Part shown: positions 40,027 to 48,832 of the stretch, piece after piece
Layout of the letters: each line of letters begins with the position of its first letter
Numbering within the stretch: the first letter of the stretch is position 1
DNA from: DASQPR01 sp963724705
Lineage (GTDB): Bacteria > Actinomycetota > Actinomycetes > Mycobacteriales > Micromonosporaceae
Reading direction: 5' to 3'
Length of the DNA stretch: 64,000 nucleotides
Assembly: GCA_963724705.1 (NCBI GenBank)
Contig: CAVRVS010000004.1
Coordinates: forward strand, 744,001-808,000
Notes under the pieces: model-generated
Told to the model about the DNA's origin: nothing
The model's database searches: none
What the model saw: the letters and a program-made list of their open reading frames with translations, nothing else
Program-made: the position numbers and the translations under genes

Positions 40027-40752
40027 ATGGTACTTCGCGCGGTCGCGGTGGATTATGTCCGGCAGGCCGCTGGACTTTCCCACCGCCGGGACGCGGTGGT
40101 TGGGTCCAGCGGCGGACCGGCCGGAAACGCGCGGCTCACGGCGTGGACTGGCCTGCTACTGCTTGTGCTCATCGGCGCCGAGCTGGTCACGCTGGTCGAC
40201 GTTCGCGGTTGGATCGACTGGCACATCGTCATCGGCGTGTTGCTCATCCCGCCGGCGCTGGTCAAGACGGCCAGTACGGGCTGGCGGATCGTGCGCTACT
40301 ACATGGGGAGCCGGCCGTACCGGGATGCTGGTCCGCCTGCGTTGGTGCTGCGCGTCCTCGGCCCGCTCGTGATCCTGTTCACGCTGGCCGTGCTGGGGTC
40401 CGGCGTCGCTCTGATCTTGGTCAGCCCGGACAGCGGGCGTCAGCCGTTCGTCTCGGCCGCCGGATTCGGCGTGAGCCTGCTGATGATCCACAAAGCGACG
40501 TTCGTCATCTGGGGGATCGTCACCGGTGCCCACACGCTCGGGCGGCTGATTCCGGCACTTCAGCTCACCGTGCTGCGGTCGTCCGACGATCGGCGCGTAC
40601 CGGGACGGCACCGGCGGTCAGCCACCCTGGTCGCCGCAATGGTGTGCGGTGCGCTGGCCGCGATCCTCGCAGTGTCCGTCGCTGGCGCGTGGCGAACGGG
40701 CAGCACCGACCGTACGCACTTTCCGGACGGCCACGTCCACGTCGGTCGCTGA
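40027..40752 (+). CDS. Four-helix membrane protein, possible b-type cytochrome
   Basis: A 241-residue membrane protein with about four main helices: LTAWTGLLLLVLIGAELVTLV, DWHIVIGVLLIPPALVKTAS, VLGPLVILFTLAVLGSGVAL, GFGVSLLMIHKATFVIWGIVTGAHTLG, plus a last helix near residues 200-222. His residues in the helices (DWHI, MIHK, GAHT) could bind heme, as in cytochrome b561-like proteins, but no exact family was recognised. ATG 40027 has GGAGGGG upstream; the open frame begins earlier. It stands 104 bases before the ferric-reductase-like gene and may supply it with electrons or anchor it. Confidence 0.75.
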   Translation: MVLRAVAVDYVRQAAGLSHRRDAVVGSSGGPAGNARLTAWTGLLLLVLIGAELVTLVDVRGWIDWHIVIGVLLIPPALVKTASTGWRIVRYYMGSRPYRDAGPPALVLRVLGPLVILFTLAVLGSGVALILVSPDSGRQPFVSAAGFGVSLLMIHKATFVIWGIVTGAHTLGRLIPALQLTVLRSSDDRRVPGRHRRSATLVAAMVCGALAAILAVSVAGAWRTGSTDRTHFPDGHVHVGR

Positions 40753-40804
40753 GCGGATCAAGCCGGTGCTCGGCGCAGCGAAGGCGTTGCCAGGCGGTGC
40801 CGTC

Positions 40805-40836
40805 CTTAGCTCGGGCTAAGAATCGTCGGCGACAGT
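40805..40836 (+). promoter_or_regulatory. CTTAG-N6-CTAAG palindrome and -10-like element, copy B
   Basis: CTTAG (40805-40809), six bases, CTAAG (40816-40820), then GACAGT at 40831-40836. It lies just before the ferric-reductase-like gene (ATG 40856), so a predicted transcript start near 40843 leaves a very short leader. Same layout as copy A. Confidence 0.6.
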
Positions 40837-40855
40837 GGGGTGAACGACCGGCAGG

Positions 40856-42277
40856 ATGGTAAGGGGGCGGGGGCGAGTGGATGCGACGGCGACGCGCCGG
40901 ACGAGCCGCATACCGCCGGGCGTCGGTGGCTCTCACCGGCGCGGTTGGTGGCCGGACGCGATCGGTGCAGTCGCCGCCGTGTCGATTCTCATCGTCGTCG
41001 CGCTCTGGGTGCGCGGCGGCAACGTGCAAGCCCTGTTCGGCGGGGGCGGCGCGGCCCTGACCTCCGTTGGACGCCTGACCGGCCTCGTCGCCGCCGATCT
41101 GCTGCTGATCCAGGTGATCCTGATGGCCCGGGTGCCGTGGATCGAGCGGACCTACGGTCAGGACAGGCTCGCTCGCTGGCATCGGCTCGTCGGATTCACG
41201 TCGATCAACCTCATGCTGGTCCACGTCGTATTCATCACTCTCGGATACGCCGCCACGGCCCATAGCTCTCTGCTACCCGAGGCGTGGCAGCTCGTGACGA
41301 CGTACCCGGGAATGCTGTTGGCCACGGCCGCCAGCGCGGCCCTCGTCCTCGTCGCCGTCACATCCGTACGCGCGGCCCGCGCCCGACTCCGCTATGAGTC
41401 GTGGCACTTGCTGCACCTGTACGCCTACCTCGGCGTGGGGCTCGCACTGCCGCACGAGTTGTGGACCGGCGCCGACTTCGTGAGCTCCGGCGCGGCCCGC
41501 GCCTACTGGTGGTTCTCTTACATCCTCACGGTCGGCTGCATTGTCGCCTTTCGGGTCGGGCTGCCGGTCTGGCGAAGCGTCCGACACGACCTGCGGGTCG
41601 AGGCGGTCGTGCCGGAGTCGCCCGGTGTCACGTCGATCTACATCCGCGGGCGGGAACTCGAGCGGATGCCCGTACAAGCGGGTCAGTTCTTTTTGTGGCG
41701 CTTCCTGGGCACACCGGGCTGGACCCGCGCGCACCCGTTTTCGCTGTCGGCGGCGCCGCGGCCCGATCTGCTGCGGATCACGGTGAAGGAGTTGGGTGAC
41801 GGCAGCGGAGACGTCATCGGCATCAAAGCGGGGACTCGGGTTCTGGTCGAGGGACCGTACGGCCGCCTGACCGGACAGATGCGCCGCCGGCGGCACCTGA
41901 CGATGATCGCGTCCGGCATCGGGATCACGCCGATGCGGGCGTTGCTCGAGTCGGAGTATTACCTGCCGGGCGAGGCCGTCCTGATCTATCGAGCGAGCTC
42001 TCCATCCGACCTCACGTTCTACCGCGAGTTCGAGCACCTCGCACGCCATCGTGGTGTCGCCGTGCACTACCTGGTTGGGCGCCGGGCCAACGATTCGTCC
42101 TGGCTGCCTAGCGGTTACGGCGACGATCTGGCCGCGTTGCGCGCCCTGGCTCCGGACGTCGCGCACAGCGACGTGTACGTCTGCGGCCCGACACCGTGGA
42201 TGGCGGCCGTGACCGATGCGCTCGAACGCGTGTCGGTGCCGAGCGAACACATTCATCTGGAGACGTTCAGTTGGTGA
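40856..42277 (+). CDS. Ferric-reductase-like transmembrane flavoprotein, module 2
   Basis: A 473-residue intact paralogue of the module 1 enzyme. Six or so membrane helices include VAADLLLIQVILMARVPWIERTYG, LARWHRLVGFTSINLMLVHVVFI and WHLLHLYAYLGVGLALPHE, the His pairs fitting two hemes of a ferric-reductase/NOX-type domain. The cytosolic half binds FAD (GQFFLWRFLG, HPFSLSAAP) and NAD(P)H (LTMIASGIGITPMRALLE, DVYVCGPTPWMAAV). Likely passes electrons from NAD(P)H outward to the FMN-binding protein that follows. ATG 40856; a GTG at 40877 is possible. Copy B of the palindrome sits at its promoter. Confidence 0.93.
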   Translation: MVRGRGRVDATATRRTSRIPPGVGGSHRRGWWPDAIGAVAAVSILIVVALWVRGGNVQALFGGGGAALTSVGRLTGLVAADLLLIQVILMARVPWIERTYGQDRLARWHRLVGFTSINLMLVHVVFITLGYAATAHSSLLPEAWQLVTTYPGMLLATAASAALVLVAVTSVRAARARLRYESWHLLHLYAYLGVGLALPHELWTGADFVSSGAARAYWWFSYILTVGCIVAFRVGLPVWRSVRHDLRVEAVVPESPGVTSIYIRGRELERMPVQAGQFFLWRFLGTPGWTRAHPFSLSAAPRPDLLRITVKELGDGSGDVIGIKAGTRVLVEGPYGRLTGQMRRRRHLTMIASGIGITPMRALLESEYYLPGEAVLIYRASSPSDLTFYREFEHLARHRGVAVHYLVGRRANDSSWLPSGYGDDLAALRALAPDVAHSDVYVCGPTPWMAAVTDALERVSVPSEHIHLETFSW

Positions 42278-42329
42278 CGGCCGCCGGTCGAACGCCGCAA
42301 CGACCGTGCCGTGATCAGGGAGGTAGCGG

Positions 42330-42815
42330 GTGCGACGCATAACGCTGTGGGTGACCGCCACGGTCGCGATCGTGGTGCTGCTGTTCAGCTATCACACGAG
42401 TACGAACTCCCGCACCGTTGCCGGCGGGCAACCGCCCGCTCAGGCACCAGGTGTCGTCGGCGCTCAGCCGACGCCTCAGGCCGGGGCGAGTGGGAAGCCG
42501 TCTCCGTCGGCCGCGGCGAAGGCAAAGTCCGCGGCAAGCGTCGTCAACGGGACCGTGGCCCAGACGCAATGGGGCCCAGTGCAGGTCCAGGTGCATATCG
42601 CGAATCGCCGCATCACCGACGTCAAGGCGCTCGTGTTTCCCTCCGGCAGCGGCCACGACCAGGCGATCAACTCCTACGCACTGCCGCTCCTCCGGCAAGA
42701 GGTACTGTCTGCGCAAAGCGCCCGAATCGACAGTGTCAGCGGTGCCACGGTCACCAGCGGCGGATACCGGGAGTCTCTCCAGGCCGCCCTGGACGCCGCT
42801 CACTTCGGTAGCTGA
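42330..42815 (+). CDS. FMN-binding domain protein, module 2
   Basis: A 161-residue protein with an N-terminal signal anchor (ITLWVTATVAIVVLLFSY), a Pro/Ala/Ser linker of about 60 residues and an FMN-binding domain: VVNGTVAQTQWGPVQVQVHI, RRITDVKALVFPSGSGHDQAIN, LRQEVLSAQSARIDSVSGATVTSGGY. The Thr in SGAT is the expected site of covalent FMN. GTG 42330 follows GGGAGG. It has no apbE next to it, so it would depend on the ApbE at 19987 or another copy. It is followed 30 bases later by the two-component genes. Confidence 0.92.
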   Translation: MRRITLWVTATVAIVVLLFSYHTSTNSRTVAGGQPPAQAPGVVGAQPTPQAGASGKPSPSAAAKAKSAASVVNGTVAQTQWGPVQVQVHIANRRITDVKALVFPSGSGHDQAINSYALPLLRQEVLSAQSARIDSVSGATVTSGGYRESLQAALDAAHFGS

Positions 42816-42845
42816 GGCGTACGGAGTGCGGCGGGAGGCAGCGAG

Positions 42846-43538
42846 GTGGACCAACCCGACGACCTCGAACGTCTTAGCGATGCACGACGGCTGCTGATCG
42901 TCGAGGATGATCGCGAGCTCCGCACCATGCTGGAGAGGCTGCTGGGCGATGAGGGCTATCAGGTCGACGCCGTGGCCGATGGTCAGGCCGGCCTCCACCG
43001 GGCACTGGTCGATCAATACGACGTGATGGTGATCGACCGAGGGCTCCCGGCGATCGACGGGCTCGACCTGACGCGGCGGCTGCGCGGCCGCGGCGTCTCC
43101 ACGCCCGTGATCATCCTGACCGCATACGGCTCGGTCGTCGATCGGGTCGAAGGCTTGGATGCGGGCGCCGAAGACTATCTCGTCAAGCCATTCGAGGTCG
43201 ATGAACTGCTCGCCCGACTGCGTGCGTTGCTCCGACGGCACGCCTCCATCGGAGAGACCATCCGCCTCGGCGACGGCACGGTCGACCTCGTGCGCCGGAT
43301 CGCTCGCACCGCCGACGGAAAAGCCGTCGAGCTGTCCGGTCGGGAATGTGCGTTGCTGCGTACGCTCGCGTCCCGCCCCGGCCGAGTCTTCAACCGCGAC
43401 GAGTTGCGTACGACGGTGTTCGACCGGGCTGACTCGGATTCCGTTGTCGACACGTATGTCCACTACCTTCGCCGCAAGCTCGGCAAGGCCGTCGTGCGCA
43501 CCATGCGCGGCCACGGCTACCGGATCGGCGTGATGTGA
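42846..43538 (+). CDS. OmpR/PhoB-family response regulator
   Basis: A 230-residue two-domain regulator: receiver RLLIVEDDRELRTMLERLL with the phosphoacceptor Asp in DVMVIDRGLPAIDGLDL and Lys in DYLVKPFEVDELL, then a winged helix (LSGRECALLRTLASRPGRVFNRDEL, DTYVHYLRRKLGK, MRGHGYRIGVM). GTG 42846 follows GGGAGG. Its last codons overlap the kinase start (GTGA at 43535). Being in one operon with the redox module, it is the best candidate to bind the CTTAG-N6-CTAAG sites; inference. Confidence 0.93.
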   Translation: MDQPDDLERLSDARRLLIVEDDRELRTMLERLLGDEGYQVDAVADGQAGLHRALVDQYDVMVIDRGLPAIDGLDLTRRLRGRGVSTPVIILTAYGSVVDRVEGLDAGAEDYLVKPFEVDELLARLRALLRRHASIGETIRLGDGTVDLVRRIARTADGKAVELSGRECALLRTLASRPGRVFNRDELRTTVFDRADSDSVVDTYVHYLRRKLGKAVVRTMRGHGYRIGVM

Positions 43539-44770
43539 CTTCCCATCGGTCGATGCCCGATCACGCATTGATCCGCGGTACGGCGCGGCGCATTACGCTG
43601 CAAACGGCCGCGTTGTTCGCCGTGTGTCTCGTAGCCATCGGTGCGCTCGCGGCGTTCTTCATCCTCCGGGCGCAGACGGCCGATGCGCAGCGGCAGTTGC
43701 GCGCCGCGGTGGTCGACACGGACGCGATCACCGATCCACCGGCCGGGATCGTCATCTACCAGTCAGCCGACGGGCGCGTCCAGTCGTCCGCGCAGCTCCA
43801 TGGCCATCCACTCGACGCGGCCGCCGTCAATAGCGTGGCGGCCGGCGGTCCGACCGTCACCGGTGAGGTGACCGCACAAGGCCGGCAGTACCAACTCCGT
43901 ACGGCCCGGCGGGGCGCGGTGACGGTGCAGGCTGCCCTCGACCTCACGGACCAGAATCGCGAACGCCATCGGCTCATCGAAGGACTCGCGGTCGCCGGCG
44001 GAGTCGGCATCGTGATCGCGATCGCCATCGGATCAATCACCGCTCGCCGTGCGGTCCGGCCACTCGAAGAGGCGAGCCTGCGGCAGCAGCGGTTCGTCGC
44101 CGACGCGAGTCATGAGCTGCGTACGCCGCTGACCCAGGCACACCTGCGCGCACAGCTCCTGCAACGATCGCTGCTGGATGTCGACGGGCGACCCGAACTG
44201 GCCGAGGAAGCCGGCCGACTCGTCAACAGCACGCGCGAGCTCGGCGACATCGTCGAGGAGCTGCTGATCTCAGCCCAATTGAGCGCGGATCCGACCACTA
44301 TGGTGCCGGTCGATCTGGACGAGGTTGCCCGCGATGTCGTCGAGGCCGAGCAGGCCCGGGTGGGTGAGCGCGGCGTGCTGCTCAGCTTTCGGAGCAACGG
44401 CGGGCCGTACGTCGTGCCCGGGTCGCCAACGGCCCTGCGCCGTGTGCTGAACGCGCTGGTCGACAACGCGATCGGCCACGTTGATGAGGGCGGGCACATC
44501 ACCGTTGCCATTCATCGCAACGATGGCCATAAGCCATCAGTCGTCTGCGACGTCATCGACGACGGCCGCGGTATTGATCCAGGGGATACCGAAAAGATCT
44601 TCGAGCGATTTGCCCGTGGCTCCCATGGCAGCGGTCGCCGATTCGGGATCGGGCTCGCCCTGGCGCGAGAAGTGGTGGAAGCGCATGACGGCACGCTGAC
44701 CGCGACCGGCCGCGAGGGCGCTGGCGCGACGTTCCGGATCGTATTGCCCGCGTCGGTGCCGTCGAAGTGA
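43535..44770 (+). CDS. Membrane sensor histidine kinase
   Basis: A 411-residue kinase: membrane helix near residues 22-45 (LQTAALFAVCLVAIGALAAFFIL), an outward domain of about 90 residues, a second helix (GLAVAGGVGIVIAIAIG), HAMP-like linker, then HisKA with the His in FVADASHELRTPLTQ and HATPase motifs NALVDNAIGHV, DDGRGIDPGD and FGIGLALAREVV. Pairs with the regulator before it, whose stop overlaps its GTG. The small sensory domain has no recognised ligand. It could sense the state of the adjacent extracytosolic redox chain; inference. Confidence 0.93.
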   Translation: MTSHRSMPDHALIRGTARRITLQTAALFAVCLVAIGALAAFFILRAQTADAQRQLRAAVVDTDAITDPPAGIVIYQSADGRVQSSAQLHGHPLDAAAVNSVAAGGPTVTGEVTAQGRQYQLRTARRGAVTVQAALDLTDQNRERHRLIEGLAVAGGVGIVIAIAIGSITARRAVRPLEEASLRQQRFVADASHELRTPLTQAHLRAQLLQRSLLDVDGRPELAEEAGRLVNSTRELGDIVEELLISAQLSADPTTMVPVDLDEVARDVVEAEQARVGERGVLLSFRSNGGPYVVPGSPTALRRVLNALVDNAIGHVDEGGHITVAIHRNDGHKPSVVCDVIDDGRGIDPGDTEKIFERFARGSHGSGRRFGIGLALAREVVEAHDGTLTATGREGAGATFRIVLPASVPSK

Positions 44771-44810
44771 TCGGCCAGGCGGGGGCCGCGGGTGGCGAGA
44801 GGGCCGGCGA

Positions 44811-45200
44811 CTACCGGGGCGTCTCGACGATGACGGTCGTTGACTTCACTACGGCGACCGCGATGTCGCCGACCGACAACTTGAGTTCGTCGAGCGCTTC
44901 GCGGCTGAGCAGCGACACGACGCGATGCGGCCCGGCCTGGATCTCGACCTGCGCCATCACGGTGTCCTTCTTGATGTTCGTGACCAGACCCGGAAATCGA
45001 TTGCGGGCCGACGACGTCGCCGTACCCTGTTCGACCCGGCCGTGGTCGTGCAGATATGCGGCCAGGACCTTGCCGTCGATGATGCGATGGCCGTGTGGAT
45101 CTCGGTTGGCTTGAAGCCGGCCGGTGTCGCACCAGCGTCGGACCGTGTCGACGCTGACGCCGAGCAGTTCGGCGGCGTCGCTGATCGCAAATTGCGTCAT
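44811..45200 (-). CDS. HTH plus TOBE (Mop) molybdate-binding regulator
   Basis: About 129 residues. The N-terminal MerR/excisionase-type HTH (FAISDAAELLGVSVDTVRRWCDTGRL) is followed by a Mop/TOBE domain: SARNRFPGLVTNIKKDTVMAQVEI, VSLLSREALDELKLSVGD, VVKSTTVIVE. Mop domains bind molybdate or tungstate oxyanions. The start ATG 45200 (MTQFAIS) is a choice; ATG 45209 and 45248 are in frame. It is convergent with the kinase gene. It may control molybdate uptake, relevant to the formate dehydrogenase in this window; inference. Confidence 0.88.
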   Translation of the reverse strand: MTQFAISDAAELLGVSVDTVRRWCDTGRLQANRDPHGHRIIDGKVLAAYLHDHGRVEQGTATSSARNRFPGLVTNIKKDTVMAQVEIQAGPHRVVSLLSREALDELKLSVGDIAVAVVKSTTVIVETPR

Positions 45201-45336
45201 GACCGACATCGTAGGGGTGGGTGGCCGATCCCGGGTCGTGGTCGACATGCCGCGCCAGCGACCGCGTCGGTGCCGGACTCGGCAGCGATCATCTGCCGGC
45301 CGGCGGTCGCTTCGGATGTGGGCGGCGCAGCCACGA

Positions 45337-45735
45337 TCAGCGCAGACGGGCCTCGTCGATCGACGGCTCGAACAACTCGATCGGATTGCCCGACGGGTCG
45401 TCGACGATCACCTGGCGGCCGCCGACGCCGACGATGATTTCGCTGCGGAACGGTACGCCTGCCGTTCGCAGCCCACTGGCCAGCGAATCGATATCGTCGA
45501 CTTCGATGGCGAAGCGGTTCCAGCCGCCCGGTCGCGGGAGCGTGCCGTCCGGCATCGCCGCTCCGCCGCCAGGGCCGCCCCCGGGCGCACTCAGCACCAA
45601 CCGCAGCGGACCGCGGGTGAGCATCGCGAAGCTCGCGGCCGGGTGCATGACCAGCTCGAAGTCGAGGTGGGTGACGTAAAACGCGATCGCCGCGTCGACA
45701 TCGTCGACGATGTATCGCACGCTGACCGAGGCCAT
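45337..45735 (-). CDS. VOC (glyoxalase/bleomycin-resistance fold) protein
   Basis: A 132-residue vicinal-oxygen-chelate protein, with two beta-alpha-beta-beta-beta repeats: VSVRYIVDDVDAAIAFYVTHLDF, then NRFAIEVDDIDSLASGL and VIVDDPSGNPIELFEP, whose Glu is a typical metal ligand. The Gly/Pro-rich loop in the middle (GGGPGGGA) is common in actinobacterial members. Substrate unknown. ATG 45735 (MASVSVRY) is preferred to the in-frame ATG 45798. Confidence 0.88.
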   Translation of the reverse strand: MASVSVRYIVDDVDAAIAFYVTHLDFELVMHPAASFAMLTRGPLRLVLSAPGGGPGGGAAMPDGTLPRPGGWNRFAIEVDDIDSLASGLRTAGVPFRSEIIVGVGGRQVIVDDPSGNPIELFEPSIDEARLR

Positions 45736-45841
45736 ATTGCCAGCGTCGCACAGCGCTCGCACGATGGCACGTACGTCGGGAGGGTGAACAACAACCAACG
45801 CCAGGGGAGGTGGCTCCGGCGTGGCGGCGGCGATCGACGTC

Positions 45842-47722
45842 TCAGGGGCGGGCGAGCGATGGGCCGATCGCGTGCAACCGCAAGGCCAGTTGGATTTCCA
45901 GCGTTCGCTCTGGTTTCTGCCAGTCCGCGCTGAGCAGCTGGGCGATACGATCCAGACGTTGCGTCACGGTGTTGACATGCACGTGCAGCGCCTCCGCCGT
46001 ACGTGCGAGGCCGGTGCCGACGGTGAAATACGCCTGCAGGGTCGGTACGAGTGCCGTTCCGCGCCGCGTGTCGTAGGCCAGGATCGGCCCGATCGTGCGC
46101 TCGATGAAGCCGGTAACGTCCCGATCATCGCCCAGCAAAAGGCCGACGAAGCCCATCTCGGTGGCGCTGGCCCCGTCTCCGGTGCGGCCGAGCGCGATCA
46201 GCGCCGACGCGACCCGATCGGCGTCTCGGTGGAGGCCGGCGAACTCGGCCGGGTCGGTCGCTGGACCGGCGGCGCCGGCCGTTGTGCCGCTGGGCCGCGT
46301 CCGCGCGAGATCCCGTACGACGGCGCGCGATGCATCGCCGGGATCGGTGCCGGGTAGCAGCAACGCGATCCGGTTCTGCCGGGCCGCCGCGAGGCCGCCC
46401 CGGCTCGACGCGTAGCTGGATGCCCACGAGAACGTACGTTGGCGCAGCGGGTCGTCGTCGGCGGCCAGGACGACCACCACGTACGGTCGATCCAGGTCGA
46501 CGCCGAGTCGGACCGCGCGCGACCGCAGCGCCGCGGAATTGTTGTCGCGATAGCTGAGCAGGTCGTCGAGGAGGTCGCCACGCACGCGGCCTTCGGCCTC
46601 GGCCACGTTGCGAGCAAACAACTGCAGCAGAGCGGTCACGAGCGCGGCACGTTCGAGAATGCGTTGGTCCGCATCGACCAGGGTCACGTCCGGGCGCAAG
46701 GCGAGAGCGCCGAGCACTTCGGTGCCGGCGACGATCGGTGCCACCCAGACACCGTCGCGTAGCAGGCTTCGGCCCTCCTGACGGGAGGCGGCGACCGCGG
46801 CGGCGATCAGTGTCGGGTCGTGGGCGTCGGTGCCGTACAACGCTCGACCGTCATTGTCGTAGACCACCAGGCTGCCGCCGAACAACTCGGTCACCGCCGC
46901 GGCCACGTCCTCGATGCCACCACCCCGAAGCACAATGCCGCTCATCCGGTCGTGAGCCGCGGCGGCGCGTTCCACGGACGCGCTGTGCGCGCGGATGACG
47001 GCATTGGCCGACGACAACTCCTGCAACGCGGTTCGGGTCTCATCGAGCAGACGCGCGGTGTCGATGGCGACGGCGGCGTGCGCGGCCAGCGACACCAGTA
47101 GCGCCACTTCCTCGCGTGCGAAGGGCCGTTCCGTCCGGTTCGCTGCGTACAGCACGCCGATGACACTGGAGCCCAGTCGTAGGGGCACACCGAGGATGGC
47201 GATGAGCCCCTCTTCGCCGACTCCGGCGTCGATGCTGCCGGTGTGCTTGAAACGGCTGTCCGTCGGATAGTTCGCCGTCACGTACGGCCGTGCGGTCTGG
47301 CTCACCAGTCCGCCGAGCCCTTCGCCCATACCCAACCGGAGATTCTGGAACCGCGCCGAAACCGAGCCGTCGGTCACGCGCATCGCGGTGTCGCCGCGTT
47401 CGTTGTCGGTCAGCGTCATGTAGGCCACGTCAGTGCCGAGCAACGTCCGCGCCCGCCGAACGATGGCGGTCAACACGGCGTCGAGATGGCGCAGTCCGGC
47501 GAGGTCATTGGCTGTGTCGTACAGCGCGGATAGCTCTTCCTCCCGCCGCCGGCGGCGGGCAAGCAGGCTGCGCACCCGCAAGGCGACGAGCTTTGCCTCC
47601 TCGAGCTCGGCCACCTCGGCTGCGGGCAGGCCGACGGTCCGGGCTGCGATCAGCGGCCCCTCGAACTCGACCGGCGCCGCCTCTCGCGCCAGCAGGTCAA
47701 GGAACTCGCGGGTCGCTGGCAT
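45842..47722 (-). CDS. PucR-family transcriptional regulator with GAF domain
   Basis: A 626-residue regulator: N-terminal helical region with a coiled coil (LLARRRRREEELSALYDTAND), a GAF domain (DVAYMTLTDNERGDTAMRV, GLIAILGVPLRLGSSVIGVLYAANR), a middle GGDEF-like/PucR region, and a C-terminal HTH (LVPTLQAYFTVGTGLARTAEALHVHVNTVTQRLDRI, quoted in outline). ATG 47722 is chosen; the frame runs further upstream into the next gene. It lies 11 bases after the 3-hydroxybutyrate dehydrogenase on the same strand, so it probably controls that catabolic gene. Confidence 0.92.
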   Translation of the reverse strand: MPATREFLDLLAREAAPVEFEGPLIAARTVGLPAAEVAELEEAKLVALRVRSLLARRRRREEELSALYDTANDLAGLRHLDAVLTAIVRRARTLLGTDVAYMTLTDNERGDTAMRVTDGSVSARFQNLRLGMGEGLGGLVSQTARPYVTANYPTDSRFKHTGSIDAGVGEEGLIAILGVPLRLGSSVIGVLYAANRTERPFAREEVALLVSLAAHAAVAIDTARLLDETRTALQELSSANAVIRAHSASVERAAAAHDRMSGIVLRGGGIEDVAAAVTELFGGSLVVYDNDGRALYGTDAHDPTLIAAAVAASRQEGRSLLRDGVWVAPIVAGTEVLGALALRPDVTLVDADQRILERAALVTALLQLFARNVAEAEGRVRGDLLDDLLSYRDNNSAALRSRAVRLGVDLDRPYVVVVLAADDDPLRQRTFSWASSYASSRGGLAAARQNRIALLLPGTDPGDASRAVVRDLARTRPSGTTAGAAGPATDPAEFAGLHRDADRVASALIALGRTGDGASATEMGFVGLLLGDDRDVTGFIERTIGPILAYDTRRGTALVPTLQAYFTVGTGLARTAEALHVHVNTVTQRLDRIAQLLSADWQKPERTLEIQLALRLHAIGPSLARP

Positions 47723-47733
47723 GACGGCAATTG

Positions 47734-48516
47734 TCAACTGGCCGTCCACCCGCCGTCGAGCGTCAGCGAGGAGCCGGTGATGAACGCGGCGGCCGGAGAG
47801 CACAGATATGCCACGAGTTCGGCCACTTCGGCCGGTTCGATGAGGCGCTTGATCGGCGACCGGACGAGCAGGACGCGTTCGAGCACGTCGGCCTCGGCAA
47901 TGCCGTGGGCGGCGGCTTGAGCCGCTATCTGATCTTCGACGAGCGGTGTGCGCACGTACCCGGGGCTCACGCAATTGGCCGTGACACCATGGCTGGCGCC
48001 TTCCAGCGCGACGACCTTGGACAGTCCCTCCAGGCCATGCTTGGCGGCGACATAGGCCGCCTTGAACGGTGAGGCACGCAGACCGTGTACGGACGATATG
48101 TTGATGACACGTCCCCAGCCCTGGTCGTACATGGCCGGCAGCGCCCGCCGCACGATACGGAACGGAGCTTCGACCATGACCCGCTGGATGTAGGCGAACC
48201 GCTCGCCCGCGAATTCCGGGATCGGCGCGATGTGCTGGAGACCGGCGCTGTTCACCACGATCGTCGCGCCGCCGAGGTCGATAGCATCGATCGACTCGGT
48301 GGCGGCGAGATCGACCGCGAGTGAGTCGCCGCCGATGTCAGCCGCGACCTTTGCCACCGCGGCCGCGTTGACGTCGACCGCCAATACGTGAGCGCCGGCG
48401 GCGGCAAGGCGCACGGCGACGGCCCGACCAATTCCGCTAGCAGCCCCGGTCACGACGGCGTTGCGGCCGTGCAGATCGAGGCGGACCACACGGTCGACAG
48501 GTTCGGCGATGGTCAT
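47734..48516 (-). CDS. 3-hydroxybutyrate dehydrogenase (SDR)
   Basis: Short-chain dehydrogenase of 260 residues, interconverting 3-hydroxybutyrate and acetoacetate with NAD+. The cofactor motif is VTGAASGIGRAV, then VNSAGLQHIAPI; the catalytic set is Ser in INISSVHGLRAS with Tyr and Lys in AAYVAAKHGLEGL. The SPGYVRTPLVEDQI and SSLTLDGGWTAS segments match bacterial BdhA-type enzymes. ATG 48516. It forms an operon with the PucR regulator. Suggests use of poly-3-hydroxybutyrate or ketone bodies. Confidence 0.88.
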   Translation of the reverse strand: MTIAEPVDRVVRLDLHGRNAVVTGAASGIGRAVAVRLAAAGAHVLAVDVNAAAVAKVAADIGGDSLAVDLAATESIDAIDLGGATIVVNSAGLQHIAPIPEFAGERFAYIQRVMVEAPFRIVRRALPAMYDQGWGRVINISSVHGLRASPFKAAYVAAKHGLEGLSKVVALEGASHGVTANCVSPGYVRTPLVEDQIAAQAAAHGIAEADVLERVLLVRSPIKRLIEPAEVAELVAYLCSPAAAFITGSSLTLDGGWTAS

Positions 48517-48631
48517 GGGCCGAACTTACGGATCGGCTGACGACCCGCCCATGGGTGGCCGACACACACTATGTATCGGATGCATGTGGGCCACACCGTG
48601 TCGTCGCGTAGTACCTGTTCCTATTCGCGTG

Positions 48632-48832
48632 CTACCTGTTCGAAGGAGAGTCGTCCCGGTCCGGTGGCGCGTCGTCCGCGAGTTCATCGGGGTTGATGCT
48701 GAGCGTCGCGAGGAGACTTGCGTTGTCGTAGGTGTCGATGCGTGCCGGCAGCTGTCGGTCAACCCACTCGGCGCGATCGTTGAGCCCGCGGAGCTTGAGC
48801 AGTTCGATGACCTTGGTCTTGTTGATCTCCAT
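48632..48832 (-). CDS. Small acidic protein, unknown
   Basis: 66 residues: MEINKTKVIELLKLRGLNDR, then WVDRQLPARIDTYDNASLLATL and an acidic tail. Similar short proteins (helix, R-x-LP-x-RID-x-x-x-NA-x-LLATL) are widespread in actinobacteria, with no known function. ATG 48832 follows AGAGGGCAGG. It stands alone. Confidence 0.65.
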   Translation of the reverse strand: MEINKTKVIELLKLRGLNDRAEWVDRQLPARIDTYDNASLLATLSINPDELADDAPPDRDDSPSNR

